64,000 nt of DNA from Tenacibaculum tangerinum (GCF_029853675.1 NZ_CP122539.1:1667001-1731000), one strand, 5' to 3'. Counted from the stretch's first letter, positions 10,304 to 18,682 are shown. The notes: a model not told the origin generated them from the letters alone. Numbers and translations: made by a program.

Positions 10304-11642
10304 TTTGTAAACGTTCTTGTTCGAGCTTTTCGGCTAATCGTTTTTGAATAATAGGCTGAATTAGGGTCTTTTCGTTACGACTTTTTAAGAAAGGAGATAC
10401 TTCTATGTCGTTTTTCATTTGGTCGTTTTCATTTTGAATTTTGTTTGTTCCTAACAAAACTAGTTCTCCTGTATCAAATAATTGTTGTTCTTTATCGGCA
10501 CTTTCTTTTATTTTTTGTTGAATAATGCCTTCTTTTAGTTGTTTTAAGAAACCGCCTCCTTTTTCTATCAATTTAAAAACTTCTAAAGCTTTTTGAGCAA
10601 GTTGTTGGGTAATGGTTTCGATGTAGTAGGCTCCGTCGGCTATATTTTGAGCTTCTGCTAGTTCGCTTTCTTGTTGCAAAATTAGTAGTTGATTTCTTGC
10701 AATACGCTCTCCAAATTCGTTCGGTCGATGAAAAATAGTGTCGTAAGCGCTATTGGCAATGGTGTTTGCCCCTCCTAAAACAGCACTCATGCACTCTGAA
10801 GTGGTGCGAAGCATGTTTACATTGTAGTCGTACAAGGTTTTGTTGCGTAGGCTAGGTTGTACAAAAATATGAGCGGTAGCTTCGGTATGGTATTCTTTTA
10901 AAAGGGCATCCCACAAAATTCTAAAGGCTCTGAGCTTAGCTATTTCAAAAAAGTAATTGCTTCCTACTGAAAAATTAAAATGAATATTTTTTGCCATAGC
11001 ACTTCCGAAGTGGTTCAAATATTCATTTGCGTGTGCTAGTGCATACGCTAATTGTTGCACAATAGTTGCTCCTGCATTTTGATAAATTGAAGCATTTACA
11101 GTTATAGCATTTTCTGTTGCTTTTGTTATTTCTTCTAATTGTGTATGGTCGTTTTTAAGGTTTGCATACCAGTTTCCTGAGCTGGCTAAATGACCTATAA
11201 TATCTATATTGAAGTAACAGTTTTCAGAATTTATAAAATGAGCTAACTCTGTGATGAATTCTGAGGATAAAAACTCAAATGAAAAATAGCAGGTTGTGTT
11301 TTGAATAGCAATCTCGTTTAAAAGTTTTTTATAGTCAAACTCTTTTGTAGCTATGAATTTAAGAGCAGAGGCTCCTCTTTGCAGTGCATCAATAGCAACC
11401 AAATTTGCTTTCTCTTCGTCTTCGATGTGTATAGATTGACAAATAGCAAAACCTTTGTTAGAAGTGTTGACGTTGCTATTGTTTCTGTCTTCTTTGGTGT
11501 AAAAAGGTTTTACTGAAATACCTTCTCTTGTTTTCCACAATAGCGTTTCATTATAATCGGCACCTTTTAAGTCTACCTGTATTTTCTGCTTCCATTCGGC
11601 TGGTGTAACACCTTGAAATTCGTCAAATAAATAGTTGCTCAT
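10296..11642 (-). CDS. mutA: Methylmalonyl-CoA mutase, small subunit
   Basis: 448 aa. It has the mutase TIM-barrel fold (for example FNFSVGSNYFFEIAKLRAFRILWDAL near residue 225 and SAYDTIFHRPNEFGERIARN near 310) but ends where the large subunit continues into the cobalamin domain, and it lacks the DxHxxG motif. That is the expected make-up of the structural, non-catalytic subunit, although it is shorter than the roughly 620-aa actinobacterial and proteobacterial versions. Its start overlaps the divIC-like stop by 4 bases, and its stop overlaps the start of the unknown gene by 8 bases, so it sits inside a tightly coupled operon. Confidence 0.92.
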   Translation of the reverse strand: MSNYLFDEFQGVTPAEWKQKIQVDLKGADYNETLLWKTREGISVKPFYTKEDRNNSNVNTSNKGFAICQSIHIEDEEKANLVAIDALQRGASALKFIATKEFDYKKLLNEIAIQNTTCYFSFEFLSSEFITELAHFINSENCYFNIDIIGHLASSGNWYANLKNDHTQLEEITKATENAITVNASIYQNAGATIVQQLAYALAHANEYLNHFGSAMAKNIHFNFSVGSNYFFEIAKLRAFRILWDALLKEYHTEATAHIFVQPSLRNKTLYDYNVNMLRTTSECMSAVLGGANTIANSAYDTIFHRPNEFGERIARNQLLILQQESELAEAQNIADGAYYIETITQQLAQKALEVFKLIEKGGGFLKQLKEGIIQQKIKESADKEQQLFDTGELVLLGTNKIQNENDQMKNDIEVSPFLKSRNEKTLIQPIIQKRLAEKLEQERLQNE

Positions 11643-11959
11643 TGCTTTTTTATGGTATCAAATTCAATAATATAAATATCTTCGTCTTCTTTTTTCATCA
11701 AGTATTTTTCTCTAGCATAGCGTTCTAGTTGCAGAGAGTCTTGAAGTTGCTGTATGGTTTCCTTGTCTTTTTTTATTTTCTTCTCATGGTACTCAATCCA
11801 ACTCTTTAATTCGTCAATTTCTTTGTTAAACTCTCTATGTGTGAGATACGAATTTTCATCAAAAAACAGCATCCATATTACAAATACAGAGAGTATGACC
11901 ACATAAATATTGGTAGCAATTTTAAAGGGTGATTTATTTTTTAATGATTTCAAATTCAT
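11639..11959 (-). CDS. FtsB/DivIC-like septum formation initiator
   Basis: 106 aa. One membrane helix (about residues 14-31, IATNIYVVILSVFVIWMLFF) is followed by a coiled coil (about 40-80, EFNKEIDELKSWIEYHEKKI and onward). A short acidic tail ends it. The single-pass bitopic layout with a periplasmic leucine-zipper-like coil and the size are those of FtsB/DivIC, which bridge FtsL and FtsQ in the divisome. It starts directly after the udk stop and overlaps mutA by 4 bases. Flavobacteria often place this gene next to udk and the mutase genes, which supports the call. Confidence 0.85.
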   Translation of the reverse strand: MNLKSLKNKSPFKIATNIYVVILSVFVIWMLFFDENSYLTHREFNKEIDELKSWIEYHEKKIKKDKETIQQLQDSLQLERYAREKYLMKKEDEDIYIIEFDTIKKQ

Positions 11960-12574
11960 TTACAAGCGATCGTTAATTACAGTTCTTACAATATCTATCG
12001 CAACGGTATTGTATCTATCATTAGGAATGATGATGTCAGCATAGTTTTTAGTGGGTTCGATAAACTGTTGATGCATTGGTTTTAAAGTGCTTTGATAGCG
12101 GTTTAAAACTTCATCAACATCTCTACCTCGCTCTTTTATATCTCTTCTTACACGTCTGATTAAACGCTCGTCGGCATCGGCATGTACAAATACTTTAATA
12201 TCACACAAGTTACGAAGTTCTTCGCTATTAAATATTAAAATTCCTTCAATAATAATAACTTTTCTTGGGTGAGTTTTAATAGTATCTTTAGTTCTGTTAT
12301 GCGCTACAAAAGAGTATACAGGTTGCTCTATAATGTTACCGTTTTTTAAGTCGGTAATGTGTTGAACCATTAAGTCAAAGTCGATTGCTCTCGGATGATC
12401 GAAATTTATTTTAGTACGTTCTTCGTACGTAAGGTTATCGGTTTTTTTGTAGTATGAGTCTTGAGAAATTACACAAACTTCATCGGCTGGAAGTTCGTTA
12501 ATTATTTGGTTTACAACCGTGGTTTTTCCACTTCCTGTACCTCCAGCAATACCAATAACAAATATATTTTTCAT
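11960..12574 (-). CDS. udk: Uridine kinase
   Basis: 204 aa. It phosphorylates uridine and cytidine in pyrimidine salvage. The Walker A motif GIAGGTGSGKTTVV is at residues 8-21. DSYYKK (about 40-45) and INFDHPRAIDFDLM (about 57-70) are the substrate-binding elements of the family, and RRVRRDIKERGRDVDEVL (about 139-156) is the conserved lid region. Length matches the short bacterial enzyme. It is the first gene of the operon that continues with divIC, mutA, the unknown gene, mutB and psd. A -7 like box (TAAATTTG) lies at 12600-12607 on the minus strand, just downstream of the tRNA terminator. Confidence 0.96.
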   Translation of the reverse strand: MKNIFVIGIAGGTGSGKTTVVNQIINELPADEVCVISQDSYYKKTDNLTYEERTKINFDHPRAIDFDLMVQHITDLKNGNIIEQPVYSFVAHNRTKDTIKTHPRKVIIIEGILIFNSEELRNLCDIKVFVHADADERLIRRVRRDIKERGRDVDEVLNRYQSTLKPMHQQFIEPTKNYADIIIPNDRYNTVAIDIVRTVINDRL

Positions 12575-12621
12575 TAAGTGTTGTATAATAACGTTGTGAC
12601 AAATTTACTAAAATAAGTGCA

Positions 12622-12651
12622 TAAAAAAAGTGCTAACTTGTTGTTAGCACT
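12622..12651 (-). terminator. Rho-independent terminator of the tRNA transcript
   Basis: Perfect 9-bp stem (AGTGCTAAC with GTTAGCACT, 5-base loop, 12629-12651) followed on the minus strand by seven T. It lies after tRNA-Thr and before udk. Confidence 0.85.
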
Positions 12652-12661
12652 CTTAATTTTG

Positions 12662-12735
12662 AGCCGATGGAGGGACTCGAACCCACGACCTGCTGATTAC
12701 AAATCAGCTGCTCTAGCCAGCTGAGCTACATCGGC
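12662..12735 (-). tRNA. tRNA-Thr (anticodon TGT)
   Basis: 74-nt cloverleaf on the minus strand. The acceptor arm pairs GCCGATG with CATCGGC, the D arm reads GCTC...GAGC, the anticodon stem CTGAT/ATCAG encloses TTTGTAA, and the T arm contains GGTTCGAGTCC. No CCA is encoded. Its own -7 box lies 20 bases upstream. Confidence 0.96.
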
Positions 12736-12754
12736 ATTTGCTTCAAAAGCGTGG

Positions 12755-12762
12755 CAAATATA
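12755..12762 (-). promoter_or_regulatory. -7 box of tRNA-Thr promoter
   Basis: The minus strand reads TATATTTG, the same octamer seen before tRNA-Pro, tRNA-Val and rho; it would give a leader of about 15 nt. Confidence 0.6.
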
Positions 12763-12903
12763 TATTATTTTTCAAAACAGAAAAAACTTTTTTTAAAAAT
12801 TTTAAGGGGCGGTTTTTAGTGTTTCTGAGAAGTGTTTTTTAAGTTGTTGAAATTGAGTTTATTTTGTTTTTGAAAGGGGGAAAATGAATAGAAAAAAAAG
12901 TAG

Positions 12904-12978
12904 TCGGGATGAGTGGATTCGAACCACCGATCTCTGGTCCCCCAGACCAGCACTTTAACCGGACTAAGCTACATCCCG
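12904..12978 (-). tRNA. tRNA-Pro (anticodon GGG)
   Basis: 75-nt cloverleaf on the minus strand. Acceptor CGGGATG/CATCCCG with discriminator A, anticodon stem CTGGT/ACCAG, loop CTGGGGG giving anticodon GGG, T arm with GGTTCGAATCC. No CCA is encoded. Confidence 0.95.
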
Positions 12979-12984
12979 ATGCTG

Positions 12985-12992
12985 CAAATATA
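12985..12992 (-). promoter_or_regulatory. -7 box of tRNA-Pro promoter
   Basis: TATATTTG on the minus strand, ending 7 bases before the mature 5' end of tRNA-Pro; a TTTG lies 21 bases further upstream (13014-13017). Confidence 0.65.
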
Positions 12993-13000
12993 TTCAAAAA

Positions 13001-13032
13001 GAAAAGTTCTAAGCAAATAAACTTAGAACTTT
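13001..13032 (-). terminator. Terminator of the small conserved gene
   Basis: An 11-bp perfect stem (13003-13013 with 13022-13032, 8-base loop) is followed on the minus strand by T-rich sequence. It lies between the stop at 13125 and the tRNA-Pro promoter. Confidence 0.65.
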
Positions 13033-13124
13033 ATCAAGAATAAATATTATAATGAGATTTGGTAGCTGATGAAACTACTCTTCTTATATATACACTACTA
13101 ACGCAAGTAACAGCTTTTTATTGT

Positions 13125-13355
13125 TTAAGCAGTTAAAGGTTTCCCTTTTAAACGTTTTTCAATACGCTGTTTTACAGCTGTTAACCGTTTCATTAAATCC
13201 ATTAACTTACTGTCTTTTGTTTGTTTATATACTTCATTAATCTCTAAAATTAAAGCTTTAGCTTCTCTAGAGGCCAATATCCTATCACTTGTTGTAACAA
13301 ATTTGAATTTTCTATTTTCAAATTCTTCTGCTTTATTGATTAATTCTGAATTCAT
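13125..13355 (-). CDS. Small conserved hypothetical protein, helical
   Basis: 76 aa from the ATG at 13355; a TTG four codons earlier is in frame but a poorer start. The protein is entirely soluble and predicted helical, very basic toward the end (MKRLTAVKQRIEKRLKGKPL). It contains a heptad-like stretch around residues 20-70. No membrane segment, signal peptide or catalytic motif is visible. Similar short proteins occur in Flavobacteriia, but I know no function. It has a candidate promoter about 90 bases upstream and its own terminator. A nucleic-acid or ribosome-associated role is possible from charge alone. Confidence 0.65.
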   Translation of the reverse strand: MNSELINKAEEFENRKFKFVTTSDRILASREAKALILEINEVYKQTKDSKLMDLMKRLTAVKQRIEKRLKGKPLTA

Positions 13356-13441
13356 GAAATTTACCAATTTAGATTTTAAATTTTCTTTTAGGCTATTATT
13401 TTACAAAAAAAAATAGAATGCCTTAAAAATTATTGGGGCAA

Positions 13442-13470
13442 CAAATATATAGGAAACTTTCGTTTACAAA
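13442..13470 (-). promoter_or_regulatory. Promoter of the small conserved gene
   Basis: Minus strand: TTTG (13467-13470), 17-base spacer, TATATTTG (13442-13449). Both boxes match the Bacteroidota consensus; leader about 85 nt. Confidence 0.6.
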
Positions 13471-13680
13471 CAAACAAATACATAAATTTGTCTTATTTGT
13501 AAATAATTTTTTTCTATACTACAAGTCTTTTTTCTATTTTTTTCTACTATAGATGTAATCTATAAACATAAATGTAAGAATTTTATTTTGTTATTTCAAT
13601 CTATTAGCAAAAAATTAACAATTCACGTCTGTCTATTTAAAGATTACGCAAAGAATTGTAGCGTTTTGGTTAGAATACAG

Positions 13681-13688
13681 TATTTTTG
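13681..13688 (+). promoter_or_regulatory. -7 box for the DUF1684 lipoprotein gene
   Basis: TATTTTTG matches TAnnTTTG; a TTG lies 22 bases upstream (13656-13658). It sits 25 bases before the ATG at 13714, so the longer open frame from 13588 cannot all be translated from this promoter. Confidence 0.55.
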
Positions 13689-13713
13689 TAAGCCATACAA
13701 TATATACAACTAC

Positions 13714-14325
13714 ATGAAAAAAATACTTTTATTTGTTTTTATAACTACTGTAATCTCATGCAAAAGTCAGAGTAAGAGAGCTGTTTTAGGAGATTCTGAC
13801 TTTCAAAGAGAAATGAATGCGAAGTTTAAAGATGCTTCCAAATCACCTTTGACAAAAAAAGGATTAAAGGAGTTTAAAGGATTGGCGTTTTTTCCTATTG
13901 ATGACAAATATAAGGTAAAAGCTACGTTAGAAAAGACTCCCGACGCTCCTATTTTTAATTTTCCTACGACTACAAGTAGAATTGCTGTATATAAAAAATA
14001 TGGAATTTTATCTTTCTCTATTAAAGGAGAAAGTTTTAAGCTTTCTATTTATAAAAATGTAAATCCGAAGCCTGAATATGCAAATAATTTGTTTTTGCCT
14101 TTTTTAGATACTACCAACGGAAAGACATCTTATAAAGGTGGGCGATTTATTGATCTGTATACTACAGATATAAAAGATGACGGTACTATAATTATCGATT
14201 TTAATAAGGCATATAATCCTTATTGTGCGTATAGCGATCGTTATTCTTGCCCGATTACCCCACAAGATAATTATTTAGATACAGAAATTAAAGCCGGAGT
14301 CATGGCGTATGAGAAGCCTGAATAA
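13714..14325 (+). CDS. DUF1684 family lipoprotein
   Basis: 203 aa from the ATG at 13714. This start gives a clean lipoprotein signal (MKKILLFVFITTVISC, Cys16). The in-frame ATG at 13588 would add 42 residues in front of it and lies upstream of the promoter. The rest is a DUF1684 domain: the middle has FKGLAFFPIDDKYKVKATLE, and the C-terminus carries the hallmark NPYCAYSDRYSCPITPQDN (about residues 169-187), ending in IKAGVMAYEKPE. The function of DUF1684 is unknown; two cysteines in the signature suggest a disulfide or metal site. The gene stands alone, convergent with rho. The stretch 14326-14507 after it holds nothing I can name. Confidence 0.88.
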   Translation: MKKILLFVFITTVISCKSQSKRAVLGDSDFQREMNAKFKDASKSPLTKKGLKEFKGLAFFPIDDKYKVKATLEKTPDAPIFNFPTTTSRIAVYKKYGILSFSIKGESFKLSIYKNVNPKPEYANNLFLPFLDTTNGKTSYKGGRFIDLYTTDIKDDGTIIIDFNKAYNPYCAYSDRYSCPITPQDNYLDTEIKAGVMAYEKPE

Positions 14326-14507
14326 AAAGATATCGTTCATAATTTGCACTGCACTAGTTGTGTTCGGTATATGTTGAGCTTATGAACTATACTGTTTTAT
14401 ATTGAACTGACTGATTCAAAAAAGCAACTCTTATGATTAATACGATTTACGAATAATTTTACAGTAATAATCCAGAGATAAATACATCTTACCACCTAAA
14501 CATAAAA

Positions 14508-14533
14508 AAATCCCGCTTTCGGCGGGATTTTTC
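14508..14533. terminator. Bidirectional terminator between DUF1684 gene and rho
   Basis: A GC-rich stem (TCCCGC with GCGGGA) is flanked by seven A on the left and five T on the right, so it can stop transcription from both convergent genes. Confidence 0.85.
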
Positions 14534-14552
14534 TTATACATATATACGATTG

Positions 14553-16199
14553 TTATCCATTCATCGAAATTAAAAATTCTTCGTTGTTTAACGACCTTTT
14601 TATTCTATCTTGAATAAACTCCATTGCTTCAATAGGGTTCATATCTGCTAAATATTTACGCAATACCCACATACGTTGTACCGTCTTTTCATCTAATAAT
14701 AAATCATCGCGACGTGTACTCGACTTAATTAAGTCGATAGCAGGATAAATTCTACGGTTGGCAATATTCCGCTCTAACTGTAACTCCATGTTACCTGTAC
14801 CTTTAAACTCTTCAAAGATAACCTCATCCATTTTCGATCCAGTTTCTGTAAGTGCTGTAGCAATAATAGTTAAAGAACCTCCATTCTCTATATTACGTGC
14901 CGCACCAAAGAAACGTTTTGGCTTGTGCAATGCATTCGCATCGATACCACCCGATAAAATTTTACCCGATGCTGGTGCTACTGTATTGTAAGCTCTTGCC
15001 AAACGTGTAATAGAATCTAATAAAATTACAACGTCATGACCACATTCTACCAAACGTTTTGCTTTTTCTAACACGATATTAGCAACACGTACATGCTTGT
15101 CTGCTGGCTCGTCAAAAGTAGATGCGACTACCTCTCCACGAACACTACGTTGCATATCTGTTACTTCTTCCGGACGCTCATCAATTAGTAAAACGATTTG
15201 ATATACTTCTGGATGATTCGCCGCAATTGCTTTTGCTACATCTTTCAATAGCACAGTTTTACCCGTTTTTGGTTGCGCCACAATCATACCACGCTGTCCT
15301 TTTCCTATCGGAGAAAATAGGTCGATAATTCTTGTAGACAAAGAACTTCCTTTTTCTGCTAGATTAAATTTTTCATCTGCAAATAATGGAGTTAAGTGCT
15401 CGAAAGAAACACGATCGCGAACTATATTCGGATTCAATCCATTAATTTTTGAAACTCTAATTAACGGAAAATACTTCTCCCCTTCTTTTGGCGGACGCAC
15501 ATTACCACGAACAGTATCTCCTGTTTTTAAGCCAAATAACTTTATTTGAGACTGCGATACATAAATATCATCTGGTGATGATAAGTAGTTGTAATCAGAA
15601 GAACGTAAAAAACCATAACCATCAGGCATCATTTCTAAGACGCCTTCACTTTCAATAATTCCATCAAACTCAAAATCTGGATCACGGTATTTATTGCCAC
15701 TCTTATGATGTTTATTATTTTGGTTCTTATTATTATTGTTATTGTTATTATGCTTATTACCTCTATTCTGGTTCTGATTCTGGTTCTTGTTATTATGTTG
15801 TTGTTTCTGTTGTTGAGGTTGTTGCTGCTTTTTATCTTCTGAAGACTGTTTTTGCCTAGTATCGTCTTGCTTCTTTTGGGGTGTACTTACAGCATCTTTC
15901 TTTTCAGGAGCCTCTTTTCTCTCCTCTTTCTTTACCACTACCTTTTCTTCGGTCTTTACAGGTGCAGGTTTAGCTTTAGGTTCTGCTTTAGCCTTTACAA
16001 TTCTCTTTCGTTTAGGCTTTTCTGTATTAGTTGTGGGCTTGGGTTTAGCTTCATTGGCACTAGCTTCTGCCTGTGCATCTAAAATTTTGTATACTAAATC
16101 TAATTTTTTCAATTGACTCGTTTTAGTCAATCCTATTGATTTGGCAATAATTTGTAAATCAGCTAATTTCTTCGTTTTTAATTCCGAAATATCGAACAT
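14553..16199 (-). CDS. rho: Transcription termination factor Rho with a low-complexity insert
   Basis: 548 aa. Hexameric RNA helicase that ends transcription. Rho_N domain at residues 1-45. A long disordered region follows (about 48-170): first Ala/Lys/Glu-rich, then Gln- and Asn-rich runs interspersed with Lys and His (about 115-165). The RNA-binding cold-shock-like domain is at 175-255, with [15 protein letters not shown]. The RecA-type ATPase has Walker A QPKTGKT near residue 313 and [13 protein letters not shown] near 335. Asn/Gln-rich inserts at this place are known in Bacteroidota Rho and may promote condensation or extra RNA contacts. Single gene; promoter box TATATTTG at 16328-16335. 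Confidence 0.97.
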   Translation of the reverse strand: MFDISELKTKKLADLQIIAKSIGLTKTSQLKKLDLVYKILDAQAEASANEAKPKPTTNTEKPKRKRIVKAKAEPKAKPAPVKTEEKVVVKKEERKEAPEKKDAVSTPQKKQDDTRQKQSSEDKKQQQPQQQKQQHNNKNQNQNQNRGNKHNNNNNNNKNQNNKHHKSGNKYRDPDFEFDGIIESEGVLEMMPDGYGFLRSSDYNYLSSPDDIYVSQSQIKLFGLKTGDTVRGNVRPPKEGEKYFPLIRVSKINGLNPNIVRDRVSFEHLTPLFADEKFNLAEKGSSLSTRIIDLFSPIGKGQRGMIVAQPKTGKTVLLKDVAKAIAANHPEVYQIVLLIDERPEEVTDMQRSVRGEVVASTFDEPADKHVRVANIVLEKAKRLVECGHDVVILLDSITRLARAYNTVAPASGKILSGGIDANALHKPKRFFGAARNIENGGSLTIIATALTETGSKMDEVIFEEFKGTGNMELQLERNIANRRIYPAIDLIKSSTRRDDLLLDEKTVQRMWVLRKYLADMNPIEAMEFIQDRIKRSLNNEEFLISMNG

Positions 16200-16327
16200 T
16201 CGTTAAAATAATTAAGTTACTTAAATTCTTTTTATCGCAAAAGAATTACTTTTATTAAGTTTTTTTGAGAGCTAATTATATAATTATATAGGGGCTATAT
16301 AAAAATCTTGTGCGGTTACTTACAAGG

Positions 16328-16335
16328 CAAATATA
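16328..16335 (-). promoter_or_regulatory. -7 box of rho promoter
   Basis: TATATTTG on the minus strand, about 130 bases before the rho start, leaving a long AT-rich leader that could be used for autoregulation. Confidence 0.5.
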
Positions 16336-16381
16336 TACAAATATTTTAACTTCTAATATTTCTTTTAAAAAAAATAAGTAT

Positions 16382-16389
16382 TACATTTG
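16382..16389 (+). promoter_or_regulatory. -7 box for the DUF4293 gene
   Basis: TACATTTG, exact TAnnTTTG match, 15 bases before the ATG at 16405; implies a very short leader and decides the start. Confidence 0.5.
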
Positions 16390-16404
16390 CTCACCGATAA
16401 AATT

Positions 16405-16842
16405 ATGATACAAAGAATACAATCTATATACCTATTTATAGCAGCAATTGTAGCTGGAGTTTTGCCTTTTTGGGCTGGTCTTTGGACGAATGCTAAAACC
16501 AATGCCAATGTATATAGTATCGATTTATTTTTAGAAAACACATTGTTACAAAAATGTGTGCCAATTTTATTTTTTATTTCGGCTTTAGTAGCCATTGTAA
16601 CTATCTTTTTATTTAAAAATCGTCAATTACAATTTGTACTAAACCGTTTAAACATATTGATAAACCTTTTTTTATTAGGGCTATTGATATATTTATCACA
16701 AACATTATCTGGAGAAGCCTCGGTTTCTGAGAAAGGTATTGGGATGTTCTTTCCTATCGTTGTTATTTTGTTATTAGTTTTAGCAAACAAAGCCATTAAG
16801 AAGGATGAAGATCTTGTAAAATCTGTTGATAGATTACGATAA
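16405..16842 (+). CDS. DUF4293 membrane protein
   Basis: 145 aa from the ATG at 16405 (MIQRIQSIYLFIAAI is the conserved N-terminus of this family; an upstream in-frame start adds six residues and overlaps the promoter). Four hydrophobic helices at about residues 5-25, 43-64, 73-92 and 107-127; the tail is charged (KKDEDLVKSVDRLR). DUF4293 is a Bacteroidota family of unknown function, often found beside rho as here. It is divergent from rho with separate promoters and is followed by a clear terminator. Confidence 0.9.
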   Translation: MIQRIQSIYLFIAAIVAGVLPFWAGLWTNAKTNANVYSIDLFLENTLLQKCVPILFFISALVAIVTIFLFKNRQLQFVLNRLNILINLFLLGLLIYLSQTLSGEASVSEKGIGMFFPIVVILLLVLANKAIKKDEDLVKSVDRLR

Positions 16843-16875
16843 ACCTAACATCTTAGTATATTTAGTGCGAAAAAA

Positions 16876-16900
16876 GCCGAGATTAAAATCTCGGTTTTTT
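16876..16900 (+). terminator. Terminator of the DUF4293 gene
   Basis: Stem CCGAGAT/ATCTCGG (16877-16894) followed by TTTTTT. Confidence 0.85.
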
Positions 16901-16939
16901 ATTTTTTGTATCTTTAGTGTTTACAAGACCTACAGCTTT

Positions 16940-16984
16940 AAATGTTAAAGAAATGTTAAAGAAAACTCAGGGAAAACCCTGAGT
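16940..16984 (+). promoter_or_regulatory. Tandem 11-bp repeat and 8-bp hairpin upstream of the response regulator
   Basis: AAATGTTAAAG occurs twice head to tail (16940-16950, 16951-16961), one helical turn apart. Four bases later comes a perfect stem ACTCAGGG/CCCTGAGT with AAAA loop (16965-16984), not followed by a T run. Both lie 30-75 bases upstream of the response regulator promoter and after the previous terminator. This could be an operator or the end of a small RNA; it is inferred from position only. Confidence 0.4.
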
Positions 16985-17014
16985 CGATAATAAAACAAAT
17001 AGGGGTATTGGGTA

Positions 17015-17045
17015 TTGTGCGCACTCTTTTTATGCCATAGATTTG
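17015..17045 (+). promoter_or_regulatory. Promoter of the response regulator gene
   Basis: TTG (17015-17017), 20-base spacer, TAGATTTG (17038-17045). Start codon 13 bases downstream, so a very short leader. Confidence 0.6.
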
Positions 17046-17058
17046 TAAACGTAAAACA

Positions 17059-17718
17059 ATGATGAATTACAACAAGATAAAAGTTCACATAGCAGACGAC
17101 CATAAGATTTTAATAGATGGTGTAATTGCTTTATTAAATACTGAAGACGATATTGAGGTAGAGGGTTACTCTTTAACAGGAAGAGAAGTTATTAACTGGT
17201 CTTCTAAAAATACAGCAGATGTATTGGTTTTAGATATTAACATGCCTGAAATGGATGGTATAGAAGTTTTAAAAACGTTTCAAAAACGTAACATTACTAT
17301 TAAAACAATTATACTCTCTAGTTTAAGCGACCCAAAACTCGTTCAAGAAATGATTGCACTTGGTGCCAATGGTTTTGTAGATAAAAGTTGGGCTAATGAA
17401 CAAATAATTGATGCTATTAAAGTAGTACACAATGGCATTCAATACATTAGTGAGGACATTAAAGTTAAATTGTTAGACTTATATGCCTCTGATAATAAAG
17501 AAACAAATGAGCCTGATTTATTACATACAGATTTAACCGAACGAGAAATTGCTGTACTTAAATTAGTAGCAAACGAAAAAAGCTCTAATGAAATTGCAGA
17601 AAAGCTCAATATTAGTGTAAAAACAGTAGAAACATATAGAAGAAATTTATATAAAAAACTAAAAGTAAAAAATGTAGTAGGTTTAGCGATGTATGCTGTC
17701 AAAAACAATATAGTGTAG
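17059..17718 (+). CDS. NarL/FixJ-type response regulator (REC + LuxR HTH)
   Basis: 219 aa (two consecutive ATG codons; either may be used). Receiver domain at residues 6-122 with the acidic pair DD14-15 region, phospho-acceptor Asp59 in VLVLDINMPEMDG, Ser/Thr in ILSS and the conserved Lys in FVDKSW. LuxR-type helix-turn-helix at about 152-215 (LTEREIAVLKLVANEKSSNE, then SVKTVETYRRNLYKKL). Such regulators dimerise on phosphorylation and bind DNA. The histidine kinase encoded downstream (18683-20505) is of the HisKA_3 type that pairs with this class, so they are probably partners although a lipoprotein gene lies between. Confidence 0.95.
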   Translation: MMNYNKIKVHIADDHKILIDGVIALLNTEDDIEVEGYSLTGREVINWSSKNTADVLVLDINMPEMDGIEVLKTFQKRNITIKTIILSSLSDPKLVQEMIALGANGFVDKSWANEQIIDAIKVVHNGIQYISEDIKVKLLDLYASDNKETNEPDLLHTDLTEREIAVLKLVANEKSSNEIAEKLNISVKTVETYRRNLYKKLKVKNVVGLAMYAVKNNIV

Positions 17719-18006
17719 ACAACAACAAACCCTTCCAATCTTATTCTTTAATCAACAATTTTAAAGAATCGTTCCCCCGGAATCTATGCATCGCTAATCA
17801 AACTACAAAAATTGCAAAAAAACAAAAAATCAATAGCGGTGTACGCGTTATTAAACATAGTATAGAAAACCCCTTCATTTTGTTTTCTTTTATCCAATTA
17901 AGAGGTTTACGTCCCCCGTCTCTTAAGTTATCTATCCTAAAGTACGCCGCTATTTTTAAAAAAACCAACTAAAATCATTCTTCCTTAAATAATAAATTTA
18001 CCTGTC
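17719..18006 (+). other. Non-coding gap with a small stem-loop
   Basis: 288 bases without a gene. The only structure I see is a stem TTAAGAG/CTCTTAA (17898-17926) enclosing a shorter ACG/CGT stem with a TCCCC loop, about 80 bases before the lipoprotein start. No perfect promoter box is visible (TAAATTTA at about 17992 is one base off). Confidence 0.35.
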
Positions 18007-18672
18007 ATGAAAAAAAATACTCAATTTTTAGTTACTTTAGGTTTAAGCGCATTATTATTTGCCTCTTGTTCTTCAAATGACACAGAAATTATAAACGAAG
18101 CCCCCGAAAACCTATTGCAATCGTATACCCTTAAGAGAGATTCTTCTGGAGCTTATTCGATTGATTTTCATACGACTGACAATACCGATGTTACTACAGT
18201 AACCAATGTAGACAATACCAACGAGATTATTTTAGCCGAAGCATCGCACAAAACAGCTACCAAACATTCTAATGATTTTTCGATTGAAAACGACCAGTTA
18301 AAAATTGGTTTTTTTGAAGCTAATAATGGAAAAAGAACGAACATATACATTGAAGACGAAAATATTACCTTTGCCAAAGGAGTTACAGAGTTTTTAAACT
18401 CGTATAGTATTACCGCCAATGAAGATGGCACCTATCAATTAGATTTTACAGTTAATGATAATGTAAGCACAGATTTCGTTTATAATGAAAACTTAGATGT
18501 ATATGAAATACACCTATCTGCTGGAGAAAGCCTTCAAAAAACATTTTCTAGACATTTTGAAGTGAATTCTGACAAAATGCTAAAGTTGGATTTTGTCAAT
18601 CATAAATATTCTGGAAGAACCGAAGAAGAGACAGCTGAAAGGAAACCTAGAATCATCCAAGAATTAATTTAA
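18007..18672 (+). CDS. Lipoprotein with two tandem copies of an unknown beta-rich domain
   Basis: 221 aa. Lipoprotein signal MKKNTQFLVTLGLSALLFASC (Cys21), then an acidic linker. Two repeats follow, at about residues 37-115 and 126-205. Each begins with a related line: LQSYTLKRDSSGAYSIDF in the first, LNSYSITANEDGTYQLDF in the second. Each then continues through Thr/Val/Asn-rich strands to a line with DNDQLKIGF- or DKMLKLDF-like sequence. I do not recognise the domain. The gene lies between a response regulator and a histidine kinase on the same strand, and ends 10 bases before the kinase start codon. It may therefore be a sensory accessory protein of that kinase or a target of the system. 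Confidence 0.85.
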   Translation: MKKNTQFLVTLGLSALLFASCSSNDTEIINEAPENLLQSYTLKRDSSGAYSIDFHTTDNTDVTTVTNVDNTNEIILAEASHKTATKHSNDFSIENDQLKIGFFEANNGKRTNIYIEDENITFAKGVTEFLNSYSITANEDGTYQLDFTVNDNVSTDFVYNENLDVYEIHLSAGESLQKTFSRHFEVNSDKMLKLDFVNHKYSGRTEEETAERKPRIIQELI

Positions 18673-18682
18673 CAAAATTTTA

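Noticed and set aside
13588..13713. 42 extra N-terminal codons before the DUF1684 lipoprotein
   Set aside because: They would bury the lipoprotein signal and lie upstream of the TATTTTTG box.
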